Shown: positions 44,276 through 55,565 of the stretch, piece after piece
Numbering within the stretch: the stretch's first letter is position 1
Layout of the letters: each line of letters opens with the position of its first letter
From: Actinernus sp. WN-2022
Taxonomy: Eukaryota > Cnidaria > Anthozoa > Actiniaria > Actinernidae
Assembly (NCBI GenBank): GCA_030867875.1
Contig: JAOWCC010000019.1
Coordinates: forward strand, 82,302,861-82,366,860
Length of the DNA: 64,000 nucleotides
Reading direction: 5' to 3'
Position numbers and translations under genes: made by a program
The notes under the pieces: generated by a model
Told to the model about the DNA's origin: nothing
What the model saw: the letters and a program-made list of their open reading frames with translations, nothing else
The model's database searches: none

Positions 44276-45942
44276 GAATATACCTGTAACCGTTTTATTT
44301 GTACCAGCAGAGATCGATCAGATGATTACTGTAAAGAATACTACTAAAATTATGGTACAGATGGTATCAGTAAGCCGGGTCAAAAACCCCACCCCATCCA
44401 GTGGAACGGCCCGTATAGCTTTTGCTTACGTCTCGGTTTCTTGATTTTCACGGGAACATAACATTCTTAATATATTTCCGCTTCTGCATCCGTCGCTAGT
44501 GAAATCACCCCAGAGTCAGTACTTGTCCGGTTTAGCTGACCTATACTACCACCATGTGCTAAAGTCAGGGTTGCAAGATTTGAAGTAGATGGGTAATTCT
44601 GAATAGTAGGTGAGTAATAATATTATAGAGAAGGTTGTAAGCCCTTCCGGCGTACTGGGTTAGGACTTGTTACTTGGACTAGACCCATCATGTTTGGGTA
44701 CAGTGGTGCCGCTGAAGGTTTGAAACTCTGACCCTGTTTAGGACAGAAACACTCTAAATACCTACCCTGTACAGGACAACACCCTCTAGTTTAATTTAGG
44801 ACCCTGTTTAGGACAAATAACAAAATACAGACTATCTCGTTTTACACAATTTTCAAGTGTTTTATTGGCAATTTCAACTGCACGAAACGTGGCAGAGTAG
44901 CAAAGTTTGCTATTAATATTCGTTTTAAACTATTAACAATTACATTTGGGTGTTCGATTTCTTCCTGGAAAAAAACAGACTTCACCGAAACCTAGTCGAA
45001 ACATTTGGTTTTTTACTCTTTCAGGGAAAACAAAATTTTGGCCTAGTTACCTCTCAGTCAGTTTTAAAGACAATAGTTTGGTCATACCGGTTCAATGACC
45101 ATTTTTTAGCCCCCCCCCCCCCCCTTGAAATTTCGCTCCGCCGTCCGTATCTTTGGCTTACCTATCTGTCTTGATCTTGTGCTAATTCAGCGATATTTTG
45201 ATATTGTTTTTTAGCCAGTATTTAGGCTACTTATTGGTGATTTACCTAATTCGGCCCGACGAGCATTTTCTTATCTGAGTCTGGATTTTGTTGTCAGTTA
45301 AAAGTTAAAGTCAGTTAACCACCAAGAACACCATTTTTACGGTAATCTTCAAGAATTAGCATTATTTTGTTGAATTTCAAAGCTGGATCTCCAATTTATC
45401 AGCTAACAGTAAATTTTCAATTATCAGTTACAAATATTATTTGCAGCTGACAGTTAAAATAATGTTAGGTAGTTTGTCAGTTAACCCCAGTTAAGACCCT
45501 CCTATATCTACAACTCTGCAGGCGCTTAGCAACATAGAAGACACTGCTTCATCCCAAGCATCTCAGCGTCAGTGAGTGTTAATAGCAATGGTAAGGGAGC
45601 TGTGATCACTTCCTCTCTTCTCCCTCCCCATAATAAAAAATTGGGATGAACTGAAAATAAATCTGAACTTTTGAGAAAACATGTCACTGCTGAAACAGAC
45701 TTTGTTAGAGTTGCCAACCCTGTGAATGTAAGGTGTCTATGTATAAAACCAACAGAGAGGGACTGACATCTTGTCAACTTTAATGGCAATATTACAGTAA
45801 GGTCTGCATTGTGTATCAAAAACTGGTCAGTCCATAAGATGTAATCTTCATTCAGTCAATTCAAATGCCACATTGTCATTCAGGGGATATCCACATCAGT
45901 CAGGTCAGAAGATGGCCATAAATAAACACCAAACACATTCAG
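44276..45942. other. Gene-free stretch with repeat fragments
   Basis: Degenerate CCTGTTTAGGACA words lie at 44720-44830. A C-run is at 45110-45125. A GTCAGTTAA-rich block at 45290-45508 ends CCCCAGTTAAGACCCTC, a relative of the element at 42045. Minus frame 45526-45819 has no domain. The 3' untranslated region of the ATP5MJ-like gene should lie just below 45943. Confidence 0.45.
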
Positions 45943-48900
45943 TTAATGATGAGCTTCATCTGAGAAAGAAAAAGGAACTTCAGGTGTGTGACTGGTTGAC
46001 AGTGTACAGTGGATGGTGTATTTTATTTCCAAGATAAATCCTTTCTTATCATAACTACATACATGTAACAACTACTGTAATAATACACTCAATACTTACT
46101 GCCAGGTTATTTCATGGTTTTCCATGGAATACTGGCAAATATTTCACGAGAAATTTGTATTATTTGGTATACAAGCCTTTAGGCAAGTTGTATAAAATAT
46201 ATGAAAATAGAAAACCATGAAATAGCCATATTATCCAATAAATAAAAAAAATTATGTGGACTAATTATGTATTCAAAATCTTGAATTCTTATTGGCTGAT
46301 AAAGAAAGGGCACAAAATTTCCTGCACTTTGATTGGCCTTGATGTAGCCATGAAATACTGCTCTGTATTTCCTAGAAAAACTGAAATACTGCCCTGTATT
46401 GCATAGTAAAGCTGAGCTCTGATTGGCTGCAATATAATATTTCTAGGAAAATGAATCTTATAAACAGACTGGCAACATGAACAGCATGTGTCCTTCGATT
46501 CCAAACTTTTATTTTGTTCAGACATACAAAATGTAATTACAAATGTGGTCACTGAGACATAGGCAAAGTTTGGATGGCAGTCTTTAATTCCACGTAAAAT
46601 CAACATGTTTGGTGGTTGTGGTATATTTTTGTAGGAGCATCAATTTGAGAAGTACAATGTTACATGTAACAATACTAAACATAAATGTTAATTAACCATA
46701 GAAGACACAGTCTTAACATCTACATGTAGTAGGCAATGGCCCATTTTGCGGTTGATACTGTTGTGATGGTTACCCTGTGGATAAATGCGAAAGTAAGGCG
46801 ATTTTGGGAATCATGCAGGTTTCTTTACAAAACAGAAAACCCGGGCATTGCCCAAAATTGCCCTGTTTTCATCTTTTAAATCCACAGGGTGACTGTCACA
46901 ATGGTATCAACTGCAAAATGGGCAAATGACATGTTTTCCAAGATGGATGGCTCACTTCTTGCAAGATAAAATTTAAACAGTTCTTTTCAGCCATGTTAGT
47001 GCACAGACCTCATAGCTGAGCACATTTCAAAATTACATGTAGTCTGACATTTGTGAAATTTGGTCATTTCCAGCACTGTCCATTTCATATTCAAAAACAG
47101 CTGTATACTGTTTGCTCAGGGTAAGTTTTATAATTATTGAATGGTTCCATGGCATTCTTCCACTTTGTTCATGAAGGTATAAAAATGTAAAAGCCCTGAG
47201 CCTTTTACACCTTGAAATTCACTGCCTTGTCTGGGCTTTGGGTGAAATTAAGTGGAAATGCTAACCACTGCACCACCATGGCTCTCACATTTGAAAACTT
47301 TACTACTTTCCTTGAACACAAATGTAATAAATGAAGGGTTTCAGGGTCCAAAATTAACTTTTTCATGTAGGTGCCAAAATTTTCAGTTGCCTAAAGATCA
47401 ATAATTGTGGTTCGCATGTTTCAAGCAACACACGACAAAGAACATTTGCTGGCATGTTTTATTGGCTAAATTTACTTAGAACATTGTGTGACTTCGGGAC
47501 ATTTGTGAAAACATTGTGAATACTTTAGATAAGTTGCCAGCTGGTAACTAACTCTGAAATTTTGGTTGCCAACACTCAAAATTTTGTTGCATTGGCACCA
47601 AATAAGGCGCAATTTCGGATCCTGGGTTGTGTGTAACAAAGGCGTAAGTGACTCCTGATTCTCCTTCAAATTCTTTGTTTTCTAATGGAATATTTAGAAT
47701 GTGATCAGGAGTTACTAACACCCTTATTGCACACAGCCCTTTAAATGTGAACAACACTTACCTGCTAATGCCTTCTTTTTTTCACCTGAAAATGAAACCA
47801 TTGTCAAGTGTGAGGTTATACATTTGTACTGAAGTCACAAACATAACCTAGAAATTACCACTTACAAGGGACAGTTACTTAAGTGAAGACCTACATGCAT
47901 GTATCCAGCTGAATGGAGACCAGGGTGTGCAAAGCATGACTGGACAAAATGATTGGCCAATCACACATGTACAGTTGAGTGTTGGCAAACAAATTGATTA
48001 ATCAATTTGCCAACAGTAACTGTGGGATTGGCCAATCATTTTGTCCATCAACATATTCTTAGTGCCCCACTTGACATCCACTGGATGTTGAGGTCGGACC
48101 CCCTCCCCCATTAATGTCCACCCTTTTTTGTCATTAGCTTAATTACCATACTATAAAAAGTACTGTCAGAGAACTCAGTTGAAAATGAACATACTGAGTG
48201 TAGTTGATAAGAGGCTTTAGGACATGTATCGATGGATTGTATTCTCGTGGTTGGTTTGGTAATTTATGGCAAAAGTCCAAACAGTTTGCTTCAACTTCAG
48301 AAGCCATGGCCACCATGTTGGCTAATGTTTTTGCTCCAAACAAAGTGGAGCGGGCACTAAGCATATGTCGATGGTCCCTTCTCTGTACGTCAAAACGTGA
48401 AAAAAAGAATTTAACTTCCGGTTGCCGTCCGTGACTCACAAACACATTAGAGAGTTTAAGCAGCAGACGTTTGTGAGTCACGGACGGCAACCGGAAGTCA
48501 ATTTTTCCTTTTTTGCCGCGTTTTGTCATCGGCACGTTCGTAACATCAACTCACAAATGTCAAAACACGGGTATTCCCGTCCTTATTGATCAACCAGAAA
48601 TGTGTCCGAGGTAGATTAGATTTTAACAAAAAAATCACTCCAGTCTTCTCACGGTCTTGTGGCGTCCGTGTTGTCAAAAACGCCTGCTGCTTAAGCTCTC
48701 TGTTAACGTCTGTATGTGATTACCCATACAGCATCCTCGGCTAAGAAAACGAGGTATTCTGCAATTTGTATACGCAATTTTCAAAACTGCGTACTTGCGA
48801 AAATAACGGGATCCATTGATTGGATTGGTCCTTGAGCTCTAAACCAGCCACGGGATCCCAACCACATAACACTACCTGATTTTTGTATCTTATAGACTCC

Positions 48901-49002
48901 ATAATACACTATGCCAAATCCAGCTAGCAGAAACCGTAGCTCGTAGAGATAAGGTACAGTGGCTCTGAAGTGGTTAACGACTCGTGCTACCAAGGTCTTC
49001 AT
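45943..49002 (-). CDS. ATP5MJ: 6.8 kDa mitochondrial proteolipid-like (ATP synthase membrane subunit)
   Basis: Three coding exons on the minus strand: 49002-48876, 47785-47762 (24-nt microexon) and 45959-45943. Junctions: TCAG|GTAGTG, TTTTCAG|GTGAAA, GCAG|GTAAGT and TTTCTCAG|ATGAAG, with consistent phases (1, 1). The joined frame is 55 codons. It starts MKTLVARVVNHF, has a hydrophobic segment (RFLLAGFGIVYYGVY), then KIQKS-GEKKKALA, and ends EAHH before TAA. The vertebrate 6.8 kDa proteolipid (58 residues) has the same layout: N-terminal amphipathic part, one membrane helix ending VYKI, basic KALK tail and terminal HH. It is expected to sit in the inner mitochondrial membrane with the ATP synthase Fo part. 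An upstream in-frame ATG (49200) would add an unlikely 66 residues. It shares a 228-bp divergent promoter region with TP53RK. Confidence 0.82.
46105..46227. mobile_element. Short MITE in the ATP5MJ second intron
   Basis: GGTTATTTCATGGTTTTC at the left and its inverse GAAAACCATGAAATAGCC at the right; 123 bp, non-coding. Confidence 0.65.
46739..46923. mobile_element. Inverted-repeat MITE in the ATP5MJ second intron (185 bp)
   Basis: Arms of about 45 bp: GCCCATTTTGCGGTTGATAC..GGTTACCCTGTGGAT on the left and the complement on the right, with few mismatches. A second inner inverted word pair surrounds GGCGATTTTGGG / CCCAAAATTGCC. Confidence 0.75.
47226..47290 (-). mobile_element. tRNA-like SINE head fragment (weak)
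   Basis: On the minus strand AGCCATGGTGGTGCAGTGGTTAGCA carries an A-box-like TGGTGCAGTGG preceding GTTAGCATT. No clear B box follows. It is either a SINE remnant or chance. Confidence 0.3.
47941..48047. mobile_element. Near-perfect palindromic MITE (107 bp)
   Basis: TGGACAAAATGATTGGCCAA..TC and its exact inverse form the ends. The centre TTGGCAAACAAATTGATTAATCAATTTGCCAA is itself a palindrome. It lies in the first intron of the ATP5MJ-like gene. Confidence 0.8.
48414..48498. repeat. Inverted 30-bp repeat around a transposon end
   Basis: TTCCGGTTGCCGTCCGTGAC then TCACAAAC (48416-48442) is inverted at 48469-48497. Between them starts a second element with end TTAGAGAGTTTAAGCAGCAG (48448), inverted at about 48684-48705 (CTGCTGCTTAAGCTCTCTG). 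The arrangement looks like one element overlapping or inserted next to an older inverted copy. Confidence 0.6.
48448..48705. mobile_element. MITE with TTAGAGAGTTTAAGCAGCAG ends
   Basis: Inverted ends of about 20 bp (one to two differences), 258 bp apart, non-coding. It sits in the first intron of the ATP5MJ-like gene. The minus frame 48143-48535 crosses its border and is rejected as a gene. Confidence 0.55.
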
Positions 49003-49230
49003 TTCTACCAAGAGAATAATCATACAGCATTCAACAAATAATAGCGAATCTTTAAGAGCACTAAATCGGAAACTACTAAGTTTTTTATCTGTTCTGTTCT
49101 TCTTTACCTTGTATTTTAAAAGATACGTACAGCCCAAACTATAAAGTTCCAGCGAGCAAATCCAAGATGGCGGTGCAAAGTGTAATAGCGCATGCTCCAA
49201 TAAATTAACCGCATACCTCTCAAATCAAAT
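49003..49230. promoter_or_regulatory. Bidirectional promoter region between ATP5MJ-like and TP53RK
   Basis: Only 228 bp separate the two start codons. A YY1-type word CAAGATGGCGG lies at 49163-49173, and the TP53RK start itself is in AATATGGCGGCCG. YY1-like ATGGCGGC words at start sites are common in animal housekeeping promoters. No TATA box is evident. Both genes are housekeeping types (tRNA modification, mitochondrial ATP synthase), consistent with a shared divergent promoter. Confidence 0.55.
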
Positions 49231-49917
49231 ATGGCGGCCGTGAGTGAAGCACGTTCTTCTTGGGATTTTGTCAAACAAGGTGCAGAAGCAAGGATCTACT
49301 TCTCAGAGTTCTACCATAAACCTGTCGTCATCAAACAGAGGTTTTCCAAGCGCTACAGACACCCATCTCTGGACGAGAAGCTGACTCGGCGTCGTACTTC
49401 ACAAGAAGTTCGCTCTATGCTTCGCTGCAGAAAGGTTGGGATTTTGACACCAATTGTATATTTTGTTGACTATGAAAAGTTCTGCATTTACATGGAAAGG
49501 ATAGAGGACTGTGTGACCGTCAGGGATCGGGTTAATACCCTTCTGCGAGAGAATTCAGAGAGTGCAGTGTCCAAGCTACGTGAATTGGCAAACAAGATAG
49601 GAACAGTATTAGCCAAGATGCACAGAGTGGATTGCATTCATGGCGACTTAACAACATCCAACATGCTTCTCCGGAATACCGCTAGTGATATTGTTCTTAT
49701 CGATTTCGGCCTTAGCTCGGTGTCATCGCTTGCAGAAGACAAAGGTGTTGATCTATACGTTCTGGAGAGAGCCTTTCTTAGTACACATCCAAACACAGAC
49801 AAGATTTTCCAGATTGTCTTGAATACTTACAAGGATAATGCCAGCAAGGCAGAGGAAGTGATCAGAAAATTGGACGAGGTGCGAATGAGGGGAAGAAAAC
49901 GAACAATGGTGGGATGA
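49231..49917 (+). CDS. TP53RK: TP53-regulating kinase / Bud32, KEOPS (EKC) complex subunit
   Basis: An intact intronless frame of 228 residues (the human protein is 253). Kinase motifs in order: glycine-poor ATP loop QGAEARIYF (about residues 17-25), the ATP-anchoring Lys in VIKQRFSKRYRHP, LTRRRTSQEVR (the helix with the conserved Glu), the catalytic loop HGDLTTSNMLL, metal-binding DFGLSSVS, DKGVDLYVLERAFLSTHP and the basic C-terminal tail RGRKRTMVG, all diagnostic of Bud32 rather than ordinary kinases. With Kae1/OSGEP, Cgi121 and Gon7/Pcc1 partners it makes the threonylcarbamoyl group on adenosine 37 of ANN-decoding tRNAs. The start is chosen at the first ATG with a GCGGCC context. An AATAAA polyadenylation signal lies at 50134-50139. 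Confidence 0.97.
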   Translation: MAAVSEARSSWDFVKQGAEARIYFSEFYHKPVVIKQRFSKRYRHPSLDEKLTRRRTSQEVRSMLRCRKVGILTPIVYFVDYEKFCIYMERIEDCVTVRDRVNTLLRENSESAVSKLRELANKIGTVLAKMHRVDCIHGDLTTSNMLLRNTASDIVLIDFGLSSVSSLAEDKGVDLYVLERAFLSTHPNTDKIFQIVLNTYKDNASKAEEVIRKLDEVRMRGRKRTMVG

Positions 49918-50133
49918 ACAGCAAGCATTACTTTCTCTACTGCAAAATGTGTCACTTACAGTGCAACTACTGTAACCATAGCCACGTGGACAATGAGAAC
50001 CAATCACATTGCAGAACGACAACAAAGCATTCCAACTTAGTTATTTCAGCCAATCAGTGATGAATACAAGACAATAGCATTTCAACTTGCTGGAGCTTCG
50101 ATCCAGTAAAAGACAAATTTTGTGGGTCTTTTG

Positions 50134-50139
50134 AATAAA
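50134..50139 (+). terminator. Polyadenylation signal of TP53RK
   Basis: AATAAA about 217 bases after the stop codon, followed by a second overlapping AATAAA and a T/G-rich stretch. Confidence 0.6.
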
Positions 50140-50533
50140 TAAAATCATGTGGATATATGCTAGGATTTATATTTTGGAATGCTTTATTTTCGTTTTGCAA
50201 TGTGTTTAGTTCTCATTGTCTAAGTGGCCCCAGTCACAATAATCGCACTGTAATCACAGATGTACTCGTAATCATCCATTTATTTCGTTTTTATTATTTA
50301 TTGGGTGGTCCAAAGGTACATCATTGGTGTGCATTTCTGTGTATCAGAAACAATGAAAAACATATCTTAAATTGGATTATACCTGTGACAGCCTATTTTT
50401 TTCAATGCCATTTCATATTTAGAGATGCCTTTGGAGGAGGCTAAGGTTGCTGTATTGAATTGGATGAGAAGCCCTTGCTAATATTTGAAGAGTACAGTTT
50501 TAACTAATAGATAGAGAATGAGTCTACTGGCTG
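50140..50533. other. No gene recognised
   Basis: Gene-free flank of TP53RK with a lone MULE-MITE right end (GCCTTTGGAGGAGGCTA, about 50427-50443). Confidence 0.45.
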
Positions 50534-50639
50534 TGCTTTATTGGATTTACATGTACAAACTCGAGCTGCAAGCAAGAGTTTCAGGACTCGAAATTGCGCC
50601 CGATACGGGCGTAAATACGCCTAGATTTTTTCGTTTTAC

Positions 50640-51100
50640 GCCTAATGTTTCCCACTTAGGCGTAAAATTACGCCTAGATCTTCTTATCGGTCTTATTTCT
50701 AAATCTCTAAAACTATTTGATTTTTTTGAAAAAATTACTACCATTTGCAAGCAAGCGTTTAGTGTAAACTTTTTTGTCTGTTGTTTCAAGTTTGAAACAA
50801 TCAATCAATCAATAACTTTATTTAGGCACGCTAGCCTCTACAACTTGTAGCTGATTTCCATGAAGGGCGTGAACAATACAATTAATTAAAACTATAATAC
50901 AAAAGTCGATGACTACTTAAATGTGAAAAACATATTGAACGGATAGTTTACTAATTACGCGGCGACGTTTGGCGTGTGAAGTCTGAACTTTAAACTGCAA
51001 AATGTCAAAGTTTGACAGCTCCTATCTATAGGTTTTGGCATGCAAAACATAGCCTTTTGTCATGCAAAACAACTTGTTTCGCGCGGGAAAGTAGTTTACA
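50640..51100 (-). mobile_element. Insertion in the left arm ending in an (ATTG)n LINE-type tail
   Basis: Absent from the right arm, where ACGCCTAAAATTTT joins directly to the outer end. The T/A-rich segment contains CAATCAATCAATCAATAACT (50799-50818), the complement of an ATTG-repeat 3' tail typical of some non-LTR retrotransposons, followed by TTTATTTAGGCACGC. The exact borders are unclear. Confidence 0.45.
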
Positions 51101-51194
51101 TTACATTACGCCTAAATTTTGGAGAATTACGTATGGGCGGCCGTTACCACCAAAAATACAGAACAGGAATCATTTAACAAAGAATTGTGGAATG

Positions 51195-51490
51195 ATCAAT
51201 ACAAAACACGAACGGAATAGACAGAAATGAAATCATCTAACTACCTCTTGTCAAATGGAACAGACAAAACACAAATGGTAAAGACAAAACACGAACGATC
51301 TAGCTACCGACATAGAAATGATTCAACCAAGTATCAAATGATCAATACAAAACACGAACGGAATAGACAGAAATGAAGTCATCTAACTATCTCTTGTCAA
51401 ATGGAACAGACAAAACACAAATGGTAAAGACAAAACACGAACGATCTAACTACCGACGTAGAAATGATTCAACCAAGTATCAAATGATCG
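51195..51490. repeat. 146-bp tandem units in the left arm
   Basis: The unit starts GATCAATACAAAACACGAAC and repeats at 51195 and 51341. Sub-words ACAAAACACGAACGATC and ACAAAACACAAATGG recur within it. The right arm holds about three inverted units (57710-58170), so copy number differs between the arms. Confidence 0.8.
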
Positions 51491-52714
51491 ATACAAAACA
51501 CGAATGATCCAACTCGCTTATGTCAAATGGAAAGATAACAATGAAATGATCCAACCTAAATACAAACGATCCAACGCAAAGTAATTCAATTCAACGTAAA
51601 CACGAATGGTTTGGCGTGATGTCAAATGATCAGGTCAACAGTCGAATGGTTCAGTCGACGGGGGGTCTCCATGACGTTCACGCACTGCAAAATTGGCGGC
51701 AAAACAAAGCTGCCATGTTTGGACATGTTTGTCTCCTGAGTTGGTTCTACTAATCGATTCTGGTACTAAGTGTTTATTGCTATTTTACATCATCCTGAGA
51801 AGTTGTGAATAATATTTTATCAGCTTGTTTTGCTAGTCACCCAAATTAGTCTAGTCTAGCTAGGAAAATCGAAGGTCTTCCCGGTTGCAAAGTGGGCTTG
51901 AACGGATCTATTACAGGCGCGGATCCAGAAAAAAATCTGACCGGTTTCCGACTTCCCAACTCAAACTCCAAAATTGGAAATTTTACTGAACCCCCCTCCC
52001 CTTTAAATCTGGAAATTTTGACCGGTTTCCGTAAACCGTTTAAACCGGTCTGGATCCGCGCCTGTATTATGATTCCTCTTAGACTTTAATAGTTCTTAAT
52101 TACATCATTGATTATAACACAAAAATATCCGAACATTTAACTTTGTCATGGTTCAGTTCAAAGAGAAATCAGACGCCTCTATACTTACAGATTTCCGGTC
52201 TCGGACTTTAAACGCATGCATACCTGGAGCCATTAGCTCCTGCATGTGCATACCTCGTTCAATTTGCTACAAGTTCGCATTGAAATTTTCACCGGAATAC
52301 AACACTTCACATATGTAATTGTTGTGAGCCTCTGTAAATCCGCCTAAGCAGATGTTCTCAAGTGGAAAAGTACATGTATGTGATTTTTTTTGAAATCCAG
52401 TTACATACTCTCTTTGTCAGTAGAAATGATCCACGAAATACTCACTCAACATCTTTATCAATCGCCACTGACATTTGACTCAGAAATCCATCAAAACCTC
52501 GCGAAATACTGTTACCTTATTGTGATGCTACAAAAAGCAAATTTAAGGGCATTTCCGCTCAAAATAAGTGCCGATACTATTGTTCGAAAAAATCACTATG
52601 ATAGACAGAGGATTCTTTTCCCATTTACTACATCAAAGTCCATCAAAACCTCACGAAATGACAATATAATTTGAATTTTGTTACACAAGATCATACGTTT
52701 TAACACAAAAGGAG

Positions 52715-53330
52715 GCTTACTTGCTAAGCCCTACCTCGGATACCCAGGGGCGAAGAGAAAGGGGTGAAGAGCGGGCGAAGAAAAGGAGAGGGAGCGGGAG
52801 GGAAAAGAAGAAAAGGAGAAGGAAGAAGAAGAGCCCTGGGAACACTATAAAGTCTAGTTCCAAAGCGGCTCTAGTTGCTCTCGTCTGATTTGGGCTGATT
52901 TGTTGTGCCCAATCAGCGACGTTGTTACTGTATTGGCTACGGACAATAGCCCGTCTGAAAATCAAGCTGCTTTAGCTGCGTTCGCTGCAGCAGTTTCCTT
53001 TATACAACGTCGATCTGAAGTGTCATCGAACCCGCCTTATAAGCTTTCACGATGCGGTATCAGTTGCACGTATTGCAAACGCAAGAACTATATGATGTTA
53101 TTCGCTCAGCCTAGTGGCATTCAAAACTTTTTCAAAATGTAAATACATTATCCTGCGATATTACTTTTCCTTTTTGTCTTGTCGATGAATTAAAATAATT
53201 TCTGCCACACACTCGGCAGAAATATAGAACTATCTTTTTCGGAGAACTGCCGGCTCTTTTTCTCCTTCCCTTTATTTTTCTCCCCTCCCCCCTCTTAGCC
53301 CCAGCTGGGTAACCGAGGATGACTAAGCCC
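52715..53330. mobile_element. TIR element inside the foldback core
   Basis: The left end (CTAAGCCCTACCTCGGATAC then CCAGGGGCG) and right end (CCCAGCTGGGTAACCGAGGATG then ACTAAGCCC) are inverted with mismatches. The arms continue as purine-rich GAAGAG..GGAG on the left and pyrimidine-rich on the right. About 615 bp; the frames at 52717-53142 have no domain. Confidence 0.5.
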
Positions 53331-53689
53331 ATTTTTGAGTAAAAACCCCTGATAGAATATCATGCGGTTATATCATAGTGAAAGGTATTGTAGTTTGGGT
53401 ACTGGCGTGAAATTTTTGTTTTTTTATAATTAGTAAACAAACTATCTCTAAATCTATATCAGCCTGATAGCGATAAAATCAGCCATCCGAAGAGCAGAAG
53501 TGATCAATAATATCTGGTGCGATATAATACAAGTAAGAAACGATACGAGAATACAGTATATACATTAATTTGTTTTTACCAATTGATATTTTGCAGGCGC
53601 TTTTATTTAAAGCCGGCCTGTTAAATTTCCGGTATCCTAGTGGTTTGGTTCCCGTGAATCCGATCTGCAGTAGTAGATGTGATCACAGT

Positions 53690-54383
53690 TTAAGCAAAAT
53701 CTGTTGAATAATATTTAAATGTGTTTGGTTTCTCTGTATTCTCCAAAGTTTGATTTATGGACTTTTTGGAATGCCACTTAGCCGGAAGTATAATATCTGT
53801 ATGTCTGGAAACATTCGCGTGCATGCGTAACAATCTTTTGCTCCAACAGCATCTCATGCACGGTGAACAATACCCTCTATTTCTTGTTACTCGCGATGTT
53901 AGTTTTCTAATTTGGCCATTTACATGGTCAAGGAGCTGGTTAATAAACAAAACGTGCGCAAACATCGGTTGTGTCTTCATCATAAGTTATCATATAAAAC
54001 CGGAATTTCTATCTTCCTCGTACAAGTATGAAAATGCAATAAAACTAAGGGTTCTCAATGGTATTTTTAAAGTAATGAAACTAGAAGTAAATCCGGCGGA
54101 ACTTACCAGATCTAGGAAAGTTGGCGACTATGCGCTTAATAAAGGTTTCCAGCATTTCGTCACTTATATTGCTATAACGAGAACTATTCGTCATTTCATA
54201 TTCTGCCATTCTATTCTCCACAGTCCGCTGACTAACTCCAAGCATCAATGCCATATCTTGATAGATAAAGTTGTTTTCTGTTTTGAAATATGAACCGGCA
54301 AGAAAAAAGGACATTAAATCGTTTTCAGTGCTTTCTATTTTATTTATTTGCGTATTAGTAGAGTACAGGCCTTTAAAGTGCAA
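53690..54383 (-). pseudogene. Decayed HTH-integrase (rve-type transposase) gene
   Basis: The minus frame 54383-54081 contains a helix-turn-helix-like stretch (FIYQDMALMLGVSQRTVENR, then MAEYEM) followed by SRYSNISDEMLETFIKRIVA and NFPRSG, ending at a donor TCTG|GTAAGTTCC. This order (WSDIA..LGVSRRT.., then YSDISDEELD..V..I....PNSG) is that of the widespread animal gene family with an HTH followed by an integrase core. Further along the minus strand (53880-53770) another frame reads HEMLLEQKIVTHARECFQ, similar to the next segment of the same family, but no acceptor joins it in phase. The catalytic core is absent. It is a dead gene. Confidence 0.5.
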
Positions 54384-54536
54384 GTATCCCCATAAAACAA
54401 CATGAACTCTTTTTGCCCCAAATTCTATTTCTGATATTTTCCATGATAGATAAATTATGCTTTGTACATGTAAGTTACAGTACCAGGAAAATGATAGTGT
54501 ATATATTTTTATTTTTTTATTAGTGGTACAGGTTTA

Positions 54537-54670
54537 TTGTTGAAAATTAGATATCACCCCCTTTCTTTGCATAGAGTAATTTACATGTTGCCCCCTCTCT
54601 TGGGATATGATTTCACATTGTGCCCCCCCCCCCCCCCCCCCCCCCTCCCGTTTCTCGACCCCCTCCCCCA
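54537..54670. repeat. Low-complexity C-rich run
   Basis: A cytosine run of about 20 at 54624-54644 within CCCCCTC-rich sequence. The two plus-strand frames here (54537-54807) are artefacts of it. Confidence 0.8.
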
Positions 54671-55296
54671 CCTGCTTTTGCACAGTCCCTTATCTCATGT
54701 TAACACAGTACAGTGTAGTACGTGGCACTATTACAGAGGTTATTACCTTTAGGCGAGCGTTCTTCATATTTTGCGGTGCGTTATTGGCAGAATTATATAA
54801 TACATAAATGCATAAAAAAATACAAATACATATATATACAAATACACAAATAAATAAATATTTTATTCATGGCATGGCTCTCTGGAAGAGCATGATTATA
54901 TGAAGATACTCTGTGGGTAAATAAAGAGATACAACATTCCCAAGGCCAGCCATATGAATTCTGCTCCATAATATATAGAGCTTATGTATCGGCTAAGTAT
55001 CTAATACGGCTAGGTTTATTATATAAATCTGCAAAGAACGCACCTAATATGAGAACGTATTCGCCGGCAGTAAAAATAAAATGGCTTCTCGATTGCCATT
55101 TTCTGCAGTTTTTGTATATTTATATATAATAAACAACTTATAAAGGCTCGCCAAAATACAAATGACTCGTAAAACTACAATGAGCCGAGTTAGCTGCTTA
55201 GCCGACTGATGACTTCTGTGTATTTCCAAGAGTCATTGATATGGAGCCTTTAGGCGATCCAAAATACGAACTGAATAAAAATACACAACCGTATTA

Positions 55297-55565
55297 GGCC
55301 ATCCCAATAAAATGTTTCGTTTCCCATCGCCATCTGGCTCGTGATGGTGGGTCGGTCGGCCGGTAAAAACGTTAGGGGATCTGGAACCAAGTCGGCTTGA
55401 AGACACTTTTTCCTCTATTAGTTGTGGATTGACAACTTGCACGAGAAAAGTAAGAAACTTTTCCACAAAATTGGGTCGGTCTTTATAAACTTTGAATTTC
55501 TTTTGGATTTCCCCCAAAAAAGAGTCGGTCGGATGATGGTAAACAAAACATTTATTGGGATGGCC
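55297..55565. mobile_element. PIF/Harbinger-type MITE, copy 1 (269 bp)
   Basis: Ends GGCCATCCCAATAAAATGTT and the inverse, flanked by TTA (55294-55296 and 55566-55568). The inner word TAGTTGTGGATTGACAACTT is shared, in inverse, with the copy at 59780-60115. Confidence 0.8.

Noticed and set aside
48143..48535. 130-codon minus frame as a second exon of the ATP5MJ-like gene
   Set aside because: It spans transposon borders and a palindrome. The 24-nt exon at 47785-47762 gives the family sequence in phase instead.
49753..50025. Minus frame over the end of TP53RK
   Set aside because: Antisense of a clear kinase gene.
53757..54293. 178-codon plus-strand frame in the foldback core
   Set aside because: The opposite strand carries the recognisable HTH-integrase remnant with a splice donor. 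The plus frame has no domain.
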